This document shows positions 9,887-13,103 of a stretch of 13,103 bases of DNA, in pieces. Position 1 is the stretch's first letter, and every line of letters starts with the position of its first letter. The stretch comes from Acanthamoeba lenticulata (Eukaryota; Discosea; Longamoebia; Acanthamoebidae), in the NCBI GenBank assembly GCA_002179805.1, contig NAVB01003047.1, forward strand, positions 1 to 13,103, written 5' to 3'. A program made the position numbers and the translations under genes. Under the pieces are notes generated by a model. That model was given only the letters and a program-made list of their open reading frames with translations, did no database searches and was not told the DNA's origin.

Positions 9887-11893
9887 ATGAGGAGAGCTGC
9901 ATCGCATGCTGGAAGAGTGGGCTTGACAATTCGAGGTCCATTATCAATCTATGGCAGCCAGAGAACACTGGCAAGTGTTGCTGGAGGCCAGTCCCTGCTG
10001 CGCACCAACATTGGTACCTCGCCCCTCCCCCAAAGACATGCTGCCGGTCTTCTCAGCTAACAAGAGCGACCAGGTATCTTTGGCGCCATGAACTCGGGCA
10101 AGTCCACGCTGATGAACCTGATCTCACAGCAAGAAACGTCCATCGTCGACAGCAAGCCCGGCACCACTGCCGATACGAAGGTGTGCGGGATGCTCCAGCA
10201 TGCGTGAGTTTCCTCATAAAAGGCTCACCTACCTACATCAGGTGGCGCTGATGGAAATGCACGAGCTCGGGCCGGTCAAGCTGTTCGACACTCCGGGTAT
10301 CGACGAAGAAGGAGTGCTCGGCGACAAGAAGCGGCGCAAGGCGTTCGACGTTCTCAAGGTGACGTAGCCTATCCTGCTGCCCTCATCTTACTCGAAGACT
10401 CACTTCTTGATGTTTCAGGAATGCAATGCGGCGGTCGTCGTGGTCAATCCCTTTAATCCGGCTTCGTTGAAGGCAGCGCGTGACGTGATCACAGAGGCGA
10501 TGGCAAAGCACAAAAAGGTCCGCCTCACCATCTTTATCAGGCACGCTTACGCTCTCAAACTAAACCGCAATGACCGATTGGTCATAAAGCAAGACGGTGA
10601 TGAGGCGGTGAAGGTAATGGTCGTCTACAACGTGTTTGAGCATCAGATGGAGGACATGCGCAAGGCCACCAACGCAATCCTGGACGATGTTGAGAAACGC
10701 CTCATCCCAGAGAACTGCCCACTGCAGGTGCCCGCCGTCCGTCACATGATGAGTGCACTGCAACGAGTTCTCCGTAACTCACACCGCGTTCGTTGTACAG
10801 GTCACGAGCGTTGCCTTGGACCTGCACGCCTCGAACGCGATGAGCCGAGTGGTCAAGTTCGTGACGTCCAACACGAGGCCGCACTCGAGCAAAGTTTCCC
10901 TGCTGCCTCCCGCCCTCCAGTACGCTCTGCCTGACCAGGGGAAATGAAAAGCGCCAATCAGTTGACCTGGGAATTGCGTGCAGGCTTGGCCCCGATTCGG
11001 TGGTGTTCCTCAACATCCCGATGGACGCTGAAACCCCAAGCGGTCGACTGCTGCGACCGCAGGCTCTGGTGCAGGAAGAGCTCCTCCGCCAGTACGGTTC
11101 GTGACCTTCCCTCTTTCGTTGTTTGATCTCGCCTTCATCTTGGCCTAATCTGGACTAGGACAGCCAGCACGTTCTGCTACCGGATGGACCTCAAGAAAGC
11201 GCGATCCCCGAATGTCGAGGAGAGAAAAGCAGAGGAGCAGCGATTCAGGTCTTGCGTTAGTGCGCTCAAGGCGCAGGACAAGTTGAAGCTCCTCATCACA
11301 GACTCGCAAGCCATGGATGTTGTGCACAAGTGGACCATGGATTCTGCTGCCGAGGGCACAGCGCCCAGCCAGGAGACCGTGCCGCTCACCACCTTCTCGG
11401 TGATTATGATCAACTACATGAGCGGGGGCCGTCTGACCGCCTTCGTGGAGGGCATCAAGCGGTTCGAGAGCCTGAAGAAGGGCGACAAAGTCCTCATCTG
11501 TGAGGCGTGTAACCACGACAGGTCCGCCTTCCTCTCTCCTCGGGAGACAGTGTCAATCGGATGAACTCAACTGTACTTCCCAAAACAAAATCCAACCACA
11601 GGATCCAGGACGACATCGGGACGGTGCAGATCCCGGCAAAGCTGAAGCAGCGCTTCGGGGAGGACACCATTGGGGTGGACCACGCCTTTGGGCGCGAATA
11701 CCAGACCAAGGTCCTGCAGGACTACCAGCTGGTCATCCACTGCGGCGGGTGCATGCTCGACCAACAGAAGATGTCCGCGCGGCTGAGCGACATCGAGGGG
11801 GCCGGGGTGCCGGTCACCAACTACGGGCTCCTCCTCTCCTACCTGGCCGGCAAGCAGGGCCTTGCCCGCGTGCTGCGTCCCTGGGGCCTCTGA
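9887..11893 (+). CDS. hydF: [FeFe]-hydrogenase maturase HydF (GTPase/scaffold), probably mitochondrion-targeted
   Basis: HydF is a GTPase and iron-sulfur scaffold that receives the di-iron precursor made with HydE and HydG and delivers it to apo-hydrogenase. Exons: 9887-10013, 10074-10180, 10242-10358, 10419-10517 plus 10614-10727 (or unspliced 10419-10727), 10801-10919, 10984-11096, 11164-11521, 11602-11893, giving about 481 or 513 residues. The extension [17 protein letters not shown] is Arg/Ser-rich and acid-free, like a mitochondrial presequence. The G domain follows: P-loop GAMNSGKST (46-54), PGTTADT, and DTPG (94-97); the usual NKxD is replaced by NVFE. The middle dimerisation region has [16 protein letters not shown]. 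The cluster domain has LLITDSQ, then EACNH (Cys381, His383), 47 residues, and HCGGC (431-435), matching the C-x-H...H-C-x-x-C ligand pattern of HydF. VPVTNYG near the end is also typical. The first intron is placed so that RTNI joins GIFGAMN. The gene is separate from hydE, unlike the fused green algal HydEF. Confidence 0.92.
10518..10613 (+). other. Ambiguous in-frame intron or insertion inside hydF
   Basis: The reading frame continues without stop through this 96-base stretch, adding 32 basic residues just before the hydrophobic strand VMVVYN. The start, GTCCGCCT, is nearly the same as the donor of the hydF intron at 11522 (GTCCGCCTT), and removing it to the AAG at 10611-10613 gives KHKKVMVVYN, the length expected of the family. 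The AAG acceptor is weak; a GAG at 10602-10604 is an alternative. Confidence 0.5.
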
Positions 11894-11971
11894 TGGCAAT
11901 AATAAATATTTGTATTTATGTTGTTATTTTGCTGTACATGTCGAGGTGTTGGAATGTGCGGCACGCAACCC
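11894..11971. terminator. Shared AT-rich 3' ends of converging hydF and ABCG genes
   Basis: This 78-base gap lies between the hydF stop (11891-11893) and the second ABCG stop (11972-11974). It carries AATAAA at 11901-11906 on the plus strand, 8 bases past the hydF stop, within an AT-rich run to about 11935. No exact AATAAA is present on the minus strand. Overlapping transcript ends are likely. Confidence 0.5.
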
Positions 11972-13103
11972 TCAGCGCTTCTGGTGGACGACGAACTTGA
12001 GGAGGAGGGCCGAGGCGACGATCATGGCGATCCACCAGCCGAGCATGACGAGCGAGTCGCGCAGGAGGTTGTCGGCCGACATGCCCAGGCTGTCGAGGAA
12101 GGCCTCGCCCGTCGTGATGGGGCAGTACTCGAGGACCTGGCCCACGCTCGGGATCGGCACGCGCACGAGCTCGTGAATCGAGCACTTGAGCGTCATCCCC
12201 TTCTGTTGACGAGCAAGCCAGATGATTCGATGAGTTGATGTCGCTTCAGGACGACTGCGCTTTTGTGGGGAAGGAGGACGTACGATGTCGTTGATGAGGA
12301 GGGCCTCGATGGAGTACATGTCGAGATCCATGTAGTGGGCCTGAAAAAGAGGAGCGTTAGATCGGAATTCAACAAAGATTTAAGATAATCAAAAACGGTA
12401 CCCAAATCCACCAGCCGGGGATGTTGTTGCGCGTGATCAGGAAACCCGCAAAGTTGGAGAAGAGCGTAAAGACCAGGGCCGAGAGCGCGTTGGCCAGCGT
12501 GATATTGGGCGAGGCCAGACAGATCACATGCACGATGGAAATGGAGAGCAGGTTGGCCAGGAGGTAGATGGCGAAGAAGATCCAGAACTTGCCCGCATCG
12601 TACTGCAGGCCCGCGATGAAGTACACCGGAATGCTGCAGCCAAGAGTCCTGATAAGCGCCACGACGCAAGAGCTGCGAAAGCAAGGAGGAGCGCGTACAC
12701 ATAGGTGACCGTGTTGAACAAGACAAAGGGGATCTCGACCAGGATCATGCCGGCCAAGTAGACCAGCGAGGTGTAGGTGCGTGATGCCCGCTCGCGGTAG
12801 AGGAACGGCCGCTCCTGGATCACCTTGGCCTTCAGCTCTGCAAATATGCGCGCACGGTGAAGTGAGCTCAAGCGTGTGCGAGGAGAAGAACGAGAACGAG
12901 AAGAAGACGTACGAATGCCGAGAAGGTTGGAAATGAGGAGGGAGAAGTAGAGGAGGCCGCCGCGCTGGAGGGCGCCTTGCTGGGTGTCGTTGAGCTGGAG
13001 GAAGTAGGTGCCGATCACGACGCCCAGGACCAGCGGCACGGTCACCTTCTGCAAAAACTCCTCCGGGCTGCGCCAGTAGGCCAGGAAGCTGCGCTTCATG
13101 GTC
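11972..13103 (-). CDS. ABCG (PDR-type) transporter, C-terminal TMD2 (5' part outside window)
   Basis: A second transporter enters from the right edge on the minus strand and ends at TGA 11974-11972. Exons read downward: 13103-12913, 12837-12699, 12633-12402, 12340-12284, 12202-11972, about 282 residues. The visible part is the second membrane domain: cytosolic MKRSFLAYWRSPEEF, hydrophobic helices including VPLVLGVVIGTYFLQL, LVYLAGMILVEIPFVLF, FWIFFAIYLLANLLSIS and FTLFSNFAGFLI, then GWWIWAHYMDLDMYSIEALL, an extracellular segment with two Cys, and a last helix ending in a basic tail VVHQKR. It is clearly paralogous to the transporter at 1877-7726 (compare HYIDINMYSLEVLMIN and KWQKR). Both nucleotide-binding domains would be upstream. 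The second and third introns from the right edge share exact position and phase with the first gene for two sites, while others differ. The substrate is unknown. Confidence 0.9.

Noticed and set aside
7772..11893. Bacterial contamination or very recent bacterial transfer of the hyd genes
   Set aside because: Both genes contain several spliceosomal introns and presequence-like extensions and sit between intron-rich eukaryotic genes. An ancient transfer is not excluded.

Overview
The window is nuclear DNA of a protist. All five genes are broken into many short exons by 60-105 nt GT...AG introns, the coding sequence is GC-rich, and genes lie tens to a few hundred bases apart. This style, plus mitochondrion-type presequences on [FeFe]-hydrogenase maturases, fits an Acanthamoeba-like amoebozoan best. 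That species call is inference; the eukaryotic intron structure is directly visible.

Layout, left to right: (1) 3-1059 (+), the C-terminal coiled-coil part of a PPP1R21-like protein, cut by the window edge; (2) 1060-1876, a roughly 0.8 kb spacer with no convincing gene but two perfect palindromes; (3) 1877-7726 (+), a complete full-size ABCG/PDR transporter that I splice into 22 exons and 1445 residues; (4) 7772-9698 (-), hydE, a radical-SAM [FeFe]-hydrogenase maturase; (5) 9699-9886, a 188 bp head-to-head spacer; (6) 9887-11893 (+), hydF, the GTPase/scaffold maturase; (7) 11972-13103 (-), the C-terminal part of a second ABCG/PDR transporter, cut by the right edge.

The biological core is the divergent hydE-hydF pair. 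HydE (with HydG, not in this window) builds the organometallic di-iron subcluster of [FeFe]-hydrogenase, and HydF carries it to the hydrogenase. Both predicted proteins begin with Arg/Ser-rich, acid-poor extensions typical of mitochondrial presequences, and both share one short intergenic region, so co-expression for an organellar hydrogenase is a reasonable inference. Two paralogous ABCG transporter genes converge on the pair from both sides, leaving only 45 and 78 bases between opposing stop codons. I see no functional link between the transporters and the maturases beyond adjacency. Splice models for the ABCG genes and most of hydE/hydF are internally consistent in frame and family alignment; the hydE N-terminus and one hydF intron remain uncertain.
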